Of a stretch of DNA of 64,000 nucleotides, positions 1 to 10,226 are shown in pieces (within the stretch, counting starts at the first letter, position 1; every line of letters starts with the position of its first letter). The DNA is from Zoroaster sp. YZ-2022 (lineage: Eukaryota > Echinodermata > Asteroidea > Forcipulatida > Zoroasteridae). Under the pieces are notes generated by a model. That model ran no database searches. It saw only the letters and a list, made by a program, of their open reading frames with translations, and was not told the DNA's origin. The position numbers were made by a program, and so were the translations under genes. The stretch lies in assembly GCA_029582265.1 (NCBI GenBank), contig CM055830.1:26939619-27003618 (forward strand). Direction: 5' to 3'.

Positions 1-1173
1 CCATCAAAGACATGTACGACCCTGAGGCGATACTGATTACCGGTGATTCCATTGAAAAGGGCCTCAAAGGTGCGTTCTCATAGCTTATTAAAATGTTATT
101 CCTAAATGTCCCAGACAGTGTATACATTCTGTTTGGTTGAGAACCGGTCAGGTGTGTACATTTTACCATAATACATTAAAGATATAGGTACCGTACAACT
201 TAGGTTATTACGAGATTATCAAATAAACAAAATCTTACCCTTTAACATTTTTAAAGTTTCATTTAAAAAACCCCACAAAATTTGTAAATTGTTTTTAAGA
301 GGTCTAATAACTTGTTTTGACCACCATTTTACCCCAAAATGGCGCCCTCTTGTGGTCGATCATAAGGTCTATTGATATAATTAATTAATAAGCCAAATAG
401 TCAAATTTGAACCTAAAACACGGGCCTATGTGATGTAAAGCTGATGATTGTCTATTAAACCGACATACATCTGGTCTCAAATACTTTTAAAAAGGCCTTG
501 ACTACGATAATTCATTCTTAGTTGATATGTTTTGATTACATCACACAGCGAGTAGATATAATTGGATTGAGTATGTGGACCAGGCAGAAATCGTCACTGA
601 CGAGGTGTTGGCTCTTGATGCTGAAGGAGCCTTTGTCTTTGAAAGAAAACACTTCACAATGTCCACCAGCAGCGGGAATGTATTAAATAGTGGAAGGTAC
701 GTTACTTGAAACATTGGCGAATCCAGGGGAAGGGAGCAGTGGGACGGGGTATGTGGCCCCTTTGTTATCCCTATGCATGTGGGCTACATGAAATTATACA
801 ATACATTATGCGCCTTTAATTATATCCTTCTGTGCATGACCTATTGAGGGCGCAATTTATGAAAATATTATCTCCAGTTATTTCAATCTGAGCCTGCGTG
901 TAATTTTGTCAGAACTCACTTTGTAAAAAAAATGCTTTGTAAAAAAATGTGCTTATCAGGCATTAGTTGGCGTCATGTTTGGACGAAAACAAACCTTAAT
1001 GGACGGAATTTGAACATCGTCAGAGCACTCATGAAATTTTACAAATCATGATAATTTGGAAATTGTTAAATTCTTTTGATGATTTTTCTGTCCACAGGGT
1101 TAGTGTGATTTGGAAGAAATCGTCAGGTACATACAAGGTGTACATAGAAATATCCGACCCGCAGAAAGCTTAA
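1..1173 (+). CDS. NTF2-like (SnoaL/DUF4440-type) small protein, 3' part, three exons
   Basis: Three exons read in one frame: 1-69 (partial; codons start at base 3), 549-696 and 1098-1173, joined by GT-AG introns of 479 and 401 bp with consistent phases (1, then 2). The visible C-terminal part is 96 residues and ends at TAA 1171-1173. It opens MYDPEAILITGD, follows with a K-G-L-K segment, then EIVTDEVLALDAEGAFVFER, and closes with SGRVSVIWKKSSGTYKVYIE. That order (early acidic strand with a G-containing turn, a D-x-G hairpin, then a G-x-x-x-x-W-K-K strand with an aromatic/K strand after it) is the usual layout of NTF2-like cone-shaped domains in the SnoaL/DUF4440 group. These are often dimeric, with varied ligand-binding or enzymatic roles, so no reaction can be assigned. 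The start codon and N-terminal helices lie upstream of the window. Family assignment is by pattern recognition only. Confidence 0.75.
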
Positions 1174-1257
1174 GATTAAACGAAACGGCATCGTCTGACA
1201 AAGTATTATTATTATTAAGTGACCTCTGACCTCTTGCTAATGACATTTGCTATTTAA

Positions 1258-1263
1258 AATAAA
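1258..1263 (+). terminator. poly(A) signal AATAAA of the NTF2-like gene
   Basis: A canonical AATAAA begins 85 nt after the stop codon of the gene ending at 1173. It would give a very short 3' UTR of about 100-115 nt. The distance and strand fit, and the following sequence is AT-rich with T/GT runs. The cleavage site itself is not determined. Confidence 0.6.
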
Positions 1264-2130
1264 ACCGTATGCGAATCTTGAGATAAAATCCTATATTCTT
1301 TAGTATTGTGGTCCTATGCTTTGTACACTACACAAATTAAAGTGTTAAATCATAATTGAAGAGTTTATACTGGTAGATTTCAGTCATTGTTAAATTTACA
1401 TAAATGCGATCTTCAAACTGACTTCATAATATTAATTCAACATTGCATAAAATAATCTGATTTCAGTTTTGTATGACCTAACATTTTAAGTTTTTATTAA
1501 ACACCATAACCGTTTTCACGAATTGACGAATCGGCCCACACCTTTGAAGTTGAACTGTAAACTTTTTAGCATTCAGTATTTTAGATTTGCTTCCTACTAA
1601 AGCTAATAACTTAAATTTTAAAGAAATGTATCGTTAACAAAGAGATTGTAATTAAGGAGTAATTATTTACAAAACTTATTCACTTCGTGAAAACGCAAAA
1701 ATAAGACCGCGCGTGCAGAGTGCTATAATTATATTAAGCAATGTATAGACGAATTTCAAATTGCTCCCGTCTGCGCACTTCGCACTGACGCATTGAAACC
1801 GAGGCTCTCTGTGTCAAGTCACAACACCGATGCGAGTAGGCAATACGAATCATTTTCAGATCCCACAAGTCCTGTATATTTCCACACATCGAACAATTAC
1901 TTTGAATGCATGCTGCATACAGTGAATTTTAAGTTGACATTGCAAACATTCATAAACATTTTATGGCAAAATGATGGGGTGAAGATTATTGTATAATTAG
2001 TTGATTTTTAAACTTAACATAGGTGCTGGTTTTCACGATATTATATCTGATACGGGGGATCTGTCTATTACAAGAAGATTTCACACATCGAAGTCAAGAG
2101 ACCAGGATTGTTTTGCTCGATTTCACCGTG
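1264..2130. other. gene-free AT-rich spacer
   Basis: No ORF with a recognisable product, no RNA gene and no clear repeat was seen. The only GC-richer patch is around 1705-1850. Short ORFs here (for example 1793-1996) lack protein-like composition. The stretch separates the NTF2-like gene from the first repeat. Confidence 0.6.
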
Positions 2131-3017
2131 TGCGCCAAAAGGGGTCATTTGCGTATGTTAAAGATTTTATTTCTTTTACAGTTTTATGTTTCTAAGACCC
2201 CCTACGACTCTTTTATAAACAATTTAAACTCAAATTAACATTTAATGACTGTAGAACTGCCTTACAATCTCAAAAAAATCTGAAATTTATAAAAGCCGTT
2301 GCTGGTAATATATTTAAAATTTCCATTGTGGGCTTTTGACAGAAGCTATCGTCATTTAAACTGAAGTAAACACAGTGCATGATCTATATTCTACTATGTC
2401 GATTGTAAATTAGCTTTTTGATTTCATCATTAAAAACTGAGGAATTTGTTTAAAAAACATAAAATATAGTTTCTGTTCAGGAATGGTGGAACTAGAAATT
2501 CCCGCCGATTCCTGCCTAAATTCTCATATTTCCCAGAAGCTGAACCTTTCAGCAACATTTTGATACCAAAATTAGCTATTTTTATAAACCCCATCCCAAC
2601 ATTTTTGAACTTATTTTTCATACCAAATCAGCAGCCCGCGCCACACACGACTTACTTTAATATTCCCTTGCGGTTTCCGCGAAATAATAGCCACAATAAA
2701 CAATTGTACAGTTGAAATTATTATCAGTGTCTTGATAGTGAGAAGCAAGACGTATCTAAAAAGTAATATTCAGTCAGTAAGCCCCTACTGGTAAATTCGC
2801 AAAACAAAAATGATCACAGGTCTACATGAAACTTATTGGTGTTAAATTGATCATGGTAGCCTATCAAACAGGGATGAAATATATTGGTCTCATGTGCTAT
2901 CAAATTAGTAAAATAGTGAAATTGCTGTCCCTCCGGAAACAAACAAATCAACATAAGAATGAATACGAAACATCTGAATGCATTTTCATTATTTTCTCTG
3001 AATGACACATAATAAAC
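2131..3017 (-). repeat. diverged inverted copy of a 0.9-kb dispersed repeat
   Basis: Read on the minus strand, this segment matches 7051-7955 (and 15577-16470, 24076-24968) along almost its whole length. Shared landmarks include TGCGCCAAAAGGGGTC, GTGGGCTTTTGACAGAAGC, CCCCATCCCAACATTTTTGA, AGTCAGTAAGCCCCTACTGG and ATCACAGGTCTACATGAAAC. Many substitutions and indels separate it from the other copies, so it is an older member lying outside the 8.5-kb modules. No TSD, TIR or coding capacity is evident, and the family is not recognised. With 7051-7955 it forms a large inverted repeat with an approximately 4-kb spacer. Confidence 0.75.
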
Positions 3018-3410
3018 TGCAACTTTGAGAACCTAGATCATTATTTTTCCCGAGTGATCGTACCGGGCAGGACAGCTCTGAATTATTCGGTGTGTGTGTG
3101 TGTGTGTGTGTGAACGACTCAAGCTCGCATCTCGCAAAACGTTCAACACTGAGAGCCTCGTTATCAAACCCGCAGATCGACGTTAATTTCGTCATCTTGG
3201 GATTTGTCTATTCATGCGATTCACCCCTTTGTGAAAATGGCAAACATACATAGATCACAAGAACATCAACAATTCTCCCAAATGGGATTTTGACAATAGC
3301 TATGTATTCTAATGTATAAAGCGACGAAAACAGCTTAGCTAGTGATTTGTCGAGTATATTAATTAGCGTAATTAAGAAACTATTACGTTTCAATACCTGA
3401 AACTTGGCAG
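3018..3410. other. spacer with (TG)11 microsatellite
   Basis: Intergenic DNA between the inverted 0.9-kb repeat and the first 8.5-kb module. It contains an uninterrupted (TG)11 run at 3091-3112 and a somewhat GC-richer stretch just after it. No gene is seen. The short minus-strand ORFs here owe a Thr-His tract to the microsatellite. Confidence 0.6.
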
Positions 3411-3707
3411 AAACGTCGACGACATTGAATATATATATCAAATAATCTACAAAACCTAATTAACTAAAATGATGATTTGTTGAATGTAAACATGTAATCC
3501 TCTGGCAAATAGCTATTGATATATAATAAGAAAATAATAATATCCTTATTCTTTTATCATTTCTGCTATTTTAATTTTCCAACACGAGTTTGATCATAAT
3601 TTTATACCAATTATACAATTATGTATTTAAGTGACATAATGTTTATTCGAATAATATGCTAAAATTGTATATGCAAACAAAACCAACCCCTTTCGAATAA
3701 AAATATA

Positions 3708-3951
3708 CTGAGATGCAATAGAAACTTACCACTTGTTTTGGAATAGCAGAAAATTGTAATGGTTCAAAATAAGACAACACAACAATTTGGATTAGAAATG
3801 TTGGCATTTTATTGAGGAAATGTCCTCGTTTTGTCCACTGTACTCGATCCCATCTGTATCCACTTCACCGCGAGTGCACATATTACATTTGTGCATTGTG
3901 ATTACTGATAATTTAAGGTCGAAAAAGTGGTAAGTTTCTATTGCGTCTCAG
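3708..3951. mobile_element. MITE-like element, CTGAGA-type 26-bp TIRs, TA flanks
   Basis: The left end CTGAGATGCAATAGAAACTT and on to CCACT (3708-3733) is repeated inverted at 3926-3951 with a single T/C difference. Both ends are bordered by TA, consistent with a TA target duplication. At 244 bp and without a coding frame it fits a non-autonomous Tc1/mariner-type MITE. The superfamily is inferred from the TA flank only. Confidence 0.65.
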
Positions 3952-4266
3952 TATAGTTTATAACTCGAGTATTAAGATAAAGCTGGTTAAGGGTGCGATT
4001 TGATTAAAATTCATTCTGCAAAGTAAAATTCTTGAGTGAAGTGTTTTTTATTTCCATGTTAAAGTCTACTAATTATTACACGATTCACGCTGTGTATGCA
4101 TAGGGGCCAAAGTCATAAAACTAAGGAGGTAACAATTTGTGTGATTTTATTTACCACAGACCCATGTGGGTCTATGGACGATAACGGACCCATGAGTACT
4201 TCGGTGTTTATCCTGTGGCAAAGACCACGCGAACAAACTGGTTTTTCCTTTGAAAGCTCTGTTTAA

Positions 4267-4477
4267 AGGGAAGGTATATACCTGATTAACCGAAAGCTTA
4301 CATGTATGAAGTTGGTCAAGATACCAATCATCCTGACAAATGATTGTCTGAAGTAGGAAACACAAACAAATGTGCACATTTTCAAAAAGTAAATTAATCG
4401 ACGGCTGTTTGCTCTGAGAGTTTTCTTGAATGCTATTTTAAACTCTTCTCAAAGAGCATGACCAATGTACCTTCCCT
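4267..4477. mobile_element. MITE-like element with TTAA flanks
   Basis: The ends AGGGAAGGTA and TACCTTCCCT are perfect inverses and are bordered on both sides by TTAA (4263-4266 and 4478-4481), giving a 14-bp perfect inverted repeat overall. At 211 bp with no coding capacity it is a short TIR element. A TTAA duplication would suit piggyBac-type integration, but the TIR is short and the family is not recognised. Confidence 0.5.
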
Positions 4478-4824
4478 TTAATGGAGATGGCAGAGAGTTT
4501 AGGAACTGTGAACAAGTTTGAGTTGACCTACATAATGATATTCACCTTAACATATACAATTATAATATTTACAGCTTTTGGTTTTTGATATGTAAATATA
4601 TTGAGTAAATCTTGACAAAGGTTAGTTGACACTGAATAACTGCATACAGCATGCATGTCTTATTTCTTGTTCTGATGTCAAAGGTCACCTAAGTATAATG
4701 TGATACAGTTTTAAAACACATAGAGCACAAGGAGGTCTGCAAATAAAGTAATGGTACTGTTGCGTATATGAACCATACAACAATGTTTTCAGTCCAAATA
4801 ACAGTTTTTGTATTTTTATCTATA

Positions 4825-5052
4825 CATAACAGCAAAAGAAACGTCACCCCCTAAATTTTGTTAAGTAATTATATTATTAAACATAATAAATATACAATGT
4901 TGTGGGATGGTTGGCTGCCAGGTCAACCAAATTTGCCACATTGTGTTCGTGTTACACTCCATACTCATAATATTCTTCATTAAACAAATTATATTAATTA
5001 TAAAATAAAAATAATAAATATTTTTAGAGGTGACGTTTCTTTTGCTGTTTTG
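4825..5052. mobile_element. MITE-like element, CAWAACAGCAAAAG-type TIRs, TA flanks
   Basis: ACAGCAAAAGAAACGTCACC at 4829-4848 recurs perfectly inverted at 5029-5048. The match extends outward to CATA/CAAA ends bordered by TA and, imperfectly, inward. The 228-bp interior is AT-rich and non-coding. The TA flank and TIR-only structure point to a non-autonomous Tc1/mariner-type element. Confidence 0.75.
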
Positions 5053-5767
5053 TATATTAATTTACATTTCACTTTAAAGCCAGGTTACACTTTTCGTACA
5101 ATGTCTGTAAATGCATCGGTACTTTATAGACGATGACATCACAATGTTTAAAAAAAGAGCCCCAAAGGTTAAACTGCGCTGGGCACAAAACGTACGCTGG
5201 TCTGTGACAAGAAACTATAAAATCTGATATTTTGATTTATTTTGAATAAGGCACTAACATTGCATCTCAAATTTTATTCATCTGAAAATAATACAATTAA
5301 TTGATCATTGTTGGTAATGTTATGTGGAGAAGTACAAACTCTGCATACAAATTACACACTAACTACTTTAAAGGTGACTCGAAGTGTAAACATGGTCTAT
5401 AAGGATCAAGATATACATATAAACACATTTAGCAATGAAACATTCACTTTAAAAATATATATAATTTGTTGGATCAATTTCTTTCTTTCTTTGTTACATT
5501 TATTTACCCAGGGTATGCCCAAACAGTCAATCTATTTTCATAGGGGCCCTGCAAATATACATACAATTAAAATACATTAAAATAATTGGGGTGTTATAAA
5601 ATCACCAGTGGTGTTAACTTTATTCTTTCATGGTGTTATATTGGGCGACATGCTCAATATAAACACCGCATTTTTTGTAGTGTAGAATGTACATGACATC
5701 ATTTGTTTACAAAAACCCATAAATGTCAAACTGTAACAGTTTTGTGTTGAATAGGCCGTGTTAAAAA
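5053..5767. other. gene-free part of module 1 before the minisatellite
   Basis: AT-rich sequence with a short CTTT run near 5481-5495. Short ORFs (for example 5308-5580) are not kept intact in copies 2 and 3. No RNA gene or additional TIR element was seen. Confidence 0.5.
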
Positions 5768-6046
5768 GCGATGGCCATGTGAAGACAGCGATGGCCATGT
5801 GAAGACAGCGATGGCCATGTGAAGACAGCGATGGCCATGTGAAGACAGCGATGGCCATGTGCAGACAGCGATGGCCATGTGCAGACAGCGATGGCCATGT
5901 GAAGATAGCGATGGCCATGTGAAGATAGCGATGGCCATGTGAAGATAGCGATGGCCATGTGAAGATAGCGATGGCCATGTGAAGATAGCGATGGCCATGT
6001 GAAGATATTGATGGCCATGTGAAGATAGCGATGGCCATGTGAAGAT
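5768..6046. repeat. 20-bp minisatellite, 14 units, module 1
   Basis: Fourteen tandem units of GCGATGGCCATGTGAAGAYA. Variant order: four GAAGAC units, two GCAGAC, then eight GAAGAT, with the junction after unit 12 reading TATTG instead of TAGCG. Each unit contains the palindrome ATGGCCAT. Because 20 is not a multiple of 3 and the unit lacks stops on the minus strand, all three minus frames stay open and give an artefactual repetitive peptide. Confidence 0.95.
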
Positions 6047-7050
6047 TAAAATACAGCTTCACTCATATCTTTATGCTCACATACACACTGTTAAGTTCAT
6101 CTGACACGTGATTTATTATAATTAATCGACCGATATAAATAGTGTTCGCATGTGTCATGTCCTGACGTTTTTCCTCCGGCGCGTATTTCACACGTGGGAA
6201 AACCCTTATGTTGCAATCACACTCAGTGGAAATCCCCCAAAATAAGAAATTGCGAAATGGCTGCATTATAAAAAGATACAACCATCGAAATCCTTTTGCA
6301 ATTCCTGTGTAGACTCCATTCACGTACGGTGTAAAGCACACATCTATCTCCAGCTTTCTGCTTGATGTCTGAAACTGTCGTGATATTTCCTACATTATTC
6401 GTATACATCTATACTGAGATTGAGTGACTGATGTGTTGTATCTTGCTGCCACGAATGATGTGGTAAGTATGCATACTTTACAAGTAGCTTTACTGCAAAT
6501 ATAGCAAGCAATTGTGCCTATGCGAATCAACTGAAGGGGTCAGTGCAATATAGTGCTAATCCACAATCAACTCATTCTGAGATATTGCATTTTATTAAAG
6601 TTGGGAAAATTCCCAACTTCCCAATAGACACAAACTCTTTTATAACGTGTAAAATTGATGTTTGGTTTATTGAGACAGGGCCGCACAGTGGGCCAGGGTG
6701 AGACCAAAACTAAGTTGTCCATTATTTTTGATGGCATATTACACCCAGATATGTTTTCGGACCTGTATGTCAATGGAAGTGTTTTTAAACATTCATGACG
6801 TCATCAAAATACTGATTTCTGATTGGACTGCGGATAATTTACGCTTCGTTTTAAATTACACTAATTGAGTGTATGTGTTACGGCTGTAAATTATTTTAAG
6901 GATAAAAGTATCGTTAAACAATTTGATGAAGTTTGTGATTTAAATCCATTATACACTATTGGTAATGTTTGTAAAAAAAAGGTTTCTAAAAGTATTCTTA
7001 CTTTCTTTGAATCAAGATATAGATTAAACAACCAACCTGTAAAAGATTTA
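6047..7050. other. gene-free part of module 1, small palindrome inside
   Basis: Holds a near-perfect palindrome at 6598-6619 (AAGTTGGGAA, 2-nt centre, TTCCCAACTT) that is kept in copies 2 and 3 (15196-15217, 23695-23716). A plus-strand ORF at 6865-7122 has ordinary amino-acid composition, but it is altered by deletions in the other copies and matches no family I know. A 92-codon minus ORF at 6063-6341 is intact in copy 2 and broken by indels in copy 3. Confidence 0.5.
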
Positions 7051-9278
7051 GTTTATTATGTGTCATTATCCGAGAAAATTATGAAAATACATTCAGATGT
7101 TTCGTATTCATTCTTATGTTGATTTGTTTTTGTTTCCGGAGGGACAGCAATTATTTTTGGACATTATTTCACTATTTTACTCATTTGATACCACATGAGA
7201 CCAAAATATTTCATCCCTGATCAATTTAACACCGATAAGTTTCATGTAGACCTGTGATCATTTTTGTTTTGCGTATTTACCAGTAGGGGCTTACTGACTG
7301 AATATTACTTTTTAGATGTCTATCTTTCCACTATCATGAATAATGAAGTCCTGTCAGTTTCACTGTGTGGCGCGCGCTGCTCACAGTCGAGTTATGAAAA
7401 AAGGTTCAAAAATGTTGGGATGGGGTTTACAAAAATAGCTACAAAGGTCGCAAGTGGTCGCAGCTAATTTTGGTCAAAATGTTACCGAAAGGTTTAGCTT
7501 CAGGTAAATATAAATTATGAAATTTAAAATGTTTTCATTAAAATGAAAATTTATTTCATAAAAATCAGGAAAAGTGGACTTATGATTAAGTCAAAATTCT
7601 TTTGAACATTCAGAATTTAGGCGGGAATCGGCGGGACAAAAAAGCTATATTTTATAATTTTTTAAACCAAATTTCTCAGTTTTTGCTGATGAAATCAAAC
7701 AGCTAATTTACAATCGACTTATTTAAAAAAAAATAGATCATGCACTATATTTACATGACGATAGCTTCTGTCAAAAGCCCACAATGACAATTTTAAATTT
7801 ATTACCAGCAACCGGCTTTTATCAAAATAAATTCCAGTTTTTTGACATTGTAAGGCAGTTTTACACTCATTAAATATTAATTTGACTTTAAATTGTTTAT
7901 AAAATAGTAAAAGAAATAAAATCTGGAACATACACAAAAGACCCCTTTTGGCGCACTTTGGTTTCGCCCAGGCCCACTGTGGGCCGTAGCAAAGGTATAA
8001 TCTAAGGGGGTGGGTGTGGAAGTGGTAATAAATGGAACACCTTCAACATCTCTGGACGGGGTGGGAAAGGGAGGGGAGGGAGGTTGGTCGTGAGCTTTTT
8101 ATCCCCGAAATTAAATCATCCGCACTAAGACAAGAGAGTAATATTTCCGTCAATGACGTCATTGAAAAGGCTCCAGTTTCAACATGAAGCGACCCCTTAC
8201 ACAAGTCTACTATATTTTTCTGATAGAGATAGACATATTCCAACAAAATTGTACTGGAAAATAATTGTCCTTCCAGATTGCACGGGGAAAAGTGAAATTT
8301 GAGCAAGAAGACCGTGTGGACTAAAGCAGTAATTGGCTGTTTTTGGAAGTTTTCCGAAACAGCCTTTGTTTTCGATTTTTTTTATTTTTTCTTTTTCAGC
8401 ATGTTGCCCATAGCATTTGTACACGTTTTCTTTCTTACCGGCACTTTTCAACTTCGATAAATTTCAAAATTGGCACATGCATTGACCGACCACTGAAGAT
8501 GTGTGCCGAACTTTTACGTCATGATGACATCATTAGTTTTCAAACTATGACCCTAATGAATATTTAATTAGTCACATTGTGAAGCCCATATCTGAAAAAT
8601 CAATGCAGTTGCGTATAGATGATTTCAATTGCAAAGTATTTGCCACTTGGCAAAAATGCTTCTGCTTGAGTGAAATTTTCGTGACGTCATCAGGACATCA
8701 TGGCATAATTTATAGCGCGTTTTGCATATATGTACAAAAGACATGCACTGAAAAAGTGACAACATTTCGTAGGTCGCCAACACAACTTTTCGTCATAATC
8801 TCAATATCCGTGTCATATTTTACATAAATTATCATTAAAACAAATTAGCTTTTAATATCAGTTAATTCCAGGCCATTACAAATAATTAATTCATAAATTT
8901 CTATTTAAAAAGCTAACCGTTTATTTGTAAATTTGGGAACTATAATCACCATCTGTGAAAGCAGTAATCCAGACACGGTGTGTAGTTCTGGACCACTTTT
9001 TAAAATCCTACGTATGTTTAACTTATGCTGCAAGTGCTTGTTGTAGCTTTATGGATACATTGTATAGCCCCCTCTAGTGGCTGCTTTCTAAGGCCTGTGC
9101 ATTACCAGTCAACATGAATGGTTTTTTCAATAATTATGGCAGTACAGCCAATGGGAATTGACGCAAATACAAAAACAAAGTTCATGGCCTACTGAATTAA
9201 GTATCAAACCTCAAGGTGATTTCAAATATATCAAGTACCACCATCCTCGCATCATCACGTACCACTCACATGACGTCA
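6796..9278. promoter_or_regulatory. cluster of perfect TGACGTCA (CRE-type) palindromes, module 1
   Basis: The 8-bp palindrome TGACGTCA occurs exactly at 6796-6803, 8154-8161, 8682-8689 and 9271-9278, with further near-matches around 8515 and 9513. A given 8-mer is expected about once per 65 kb in random sequence. All four recur in copy 2 (15394, 16672, 17202, 17770) and the first three before the gap in copy 3. TGACGTCA is the consensus full site for CREB/ATF bZIP factors. No promoter or transcript can be tied to the sites from sequence alone. Confidence 0.35.
7051..7955 (+). repeat. 0.9-kb dispersed repeat, copy in module 1
   Basis: Direct-orientation partner of 2131-3017. It contains a GGCGCGCGC-rich patch near 7370 and long AT-rich flanks. 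No TIR, TSD or ORF supports a transposon class. Compared with the inverted copy it holds a few extra short segments. Compared with copies 2 and 3 it retains a 19-bp segment that the inverted copy also has, so the deletion is derived in modules 2 and 3. Confidence 0.75.
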
Positions 9279-10226
9279 CCTACAATTTCAATACTATTAT
9301 CTTCAAATATTTCCATGTTCATAGGCACAGCAACGTATTATACCTACATACTGATGTATTACACATATGATAACATCCTCACAAACAACATAACATTTTC
9401 ATAAAGGTTTATTTCTACACGTACTTAAATAAACTACACATTCAACCGCAATCAAAATATCTTTGTTAATGCATAACAATATGTTATAGGTACAAAATCA
9501 GCCGACCTCATCATGACGTCTTCACATTTCACTGCACATGTGAACTCAATGATTCAACAGAAATGTCACCAATCCCCGCATCTCCAGTTTCATAACAAAA
9601 CCAATAACAACATCCCAATCCCTTCCGTCTTTGCTACCTTAACAAACAGGTTTCATTATTGTATTCACAGTTCACATCCAAACTACCACAAAAACCTGAA
9701 ACAGCCCTGTGTTTGTCCACGTGACAAACACATAACATCTAGTTACACATGGTTTCGATGTCAATGTAATGCAATACACTCAAAGAAAGGTGGCCCTAAA
9801 TTTTAGCTTTATGTTCCAAAACACAAACCCAAAATAAATATTTTTTAACAGAGGTGAAACTTGTGAAAACAAAGGAAATGGAAGTTTATAGGCAACGACT
9901 GTGTTAATTATTATTTCGTTGGTGCATTATTTTGACACATAACATGTACAACAGTTGTATTTTGCTGTTTAGCTTTAATTTTTGTACTGCGTGTAATAAC
10001 GTGGGATCTTTTGAGGCTACGTCTGGTAGCTATCGACTTATTGAACGAGGCTTAGCACTTAAATGTTGTACCCCACAAATCGCTTAAAAGTGAGTACTAA
10101 GCTACCGTTTTAGCCAGTCTATCATATTTGTTTGGAATTTTTATATTTGTTTCTAACAAGAAAAATAGCTGGCTCATGGACTACCACTAGTGTCAGACAT
10201 TTCATGGAGATACAGAATCAGAATCA
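7956..10226. other. gene-free part of module 1 before the 76-bp satellite
   Basis: No recognisable gene. A G-rich tract lies at about 8006-8090 and pyrimidine-rich runs at about 8375-8400. The hairpin that is perfect in copies 2 and 3 (GGCTGTTTCGGAA with a GTT loop) is imperfect here at about 8336-8366. The 97-codon ORF at 9513-9806 is frameshifted in copy 2, arguing against coding. Three of the TGACGTCA sites lie here. Confidence 0.5.

Noticed and set aside
4147..4377. 76-codon minus ORF repeated in modules 2 and 3
   Set aside because: Overlaps the TTAA-flanked MITE end; conservation is explained by recent module duplication.
5628..6062. 144-codon minus ORF rich in HMAIAxFTWPSLSSHGHR repeats (also at 14171-14663 and 22671-23163)
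   Set aside because: Translation of a 20-bp minisatellite that is open in all three minus frames; length not divisible by 3 and no homology.
6063..6341. 92-codon minus ORF identical in modules 1 and 2
   Set aside because: Disrupted by indels in module 3 and without recognisable domains; identity reflects duplication.
9513..9806. 97-codon plus ORF in module 1
   Set aside because: Frameshifted in module 2 (18015-18239) and no recognisable family.
10120..10200. Imperfect hairpin and possible TIR near GCTTAGCACTT (about 10050-10110)
   Set aside because: Arms match poorly and no partner end or target duplication was found.
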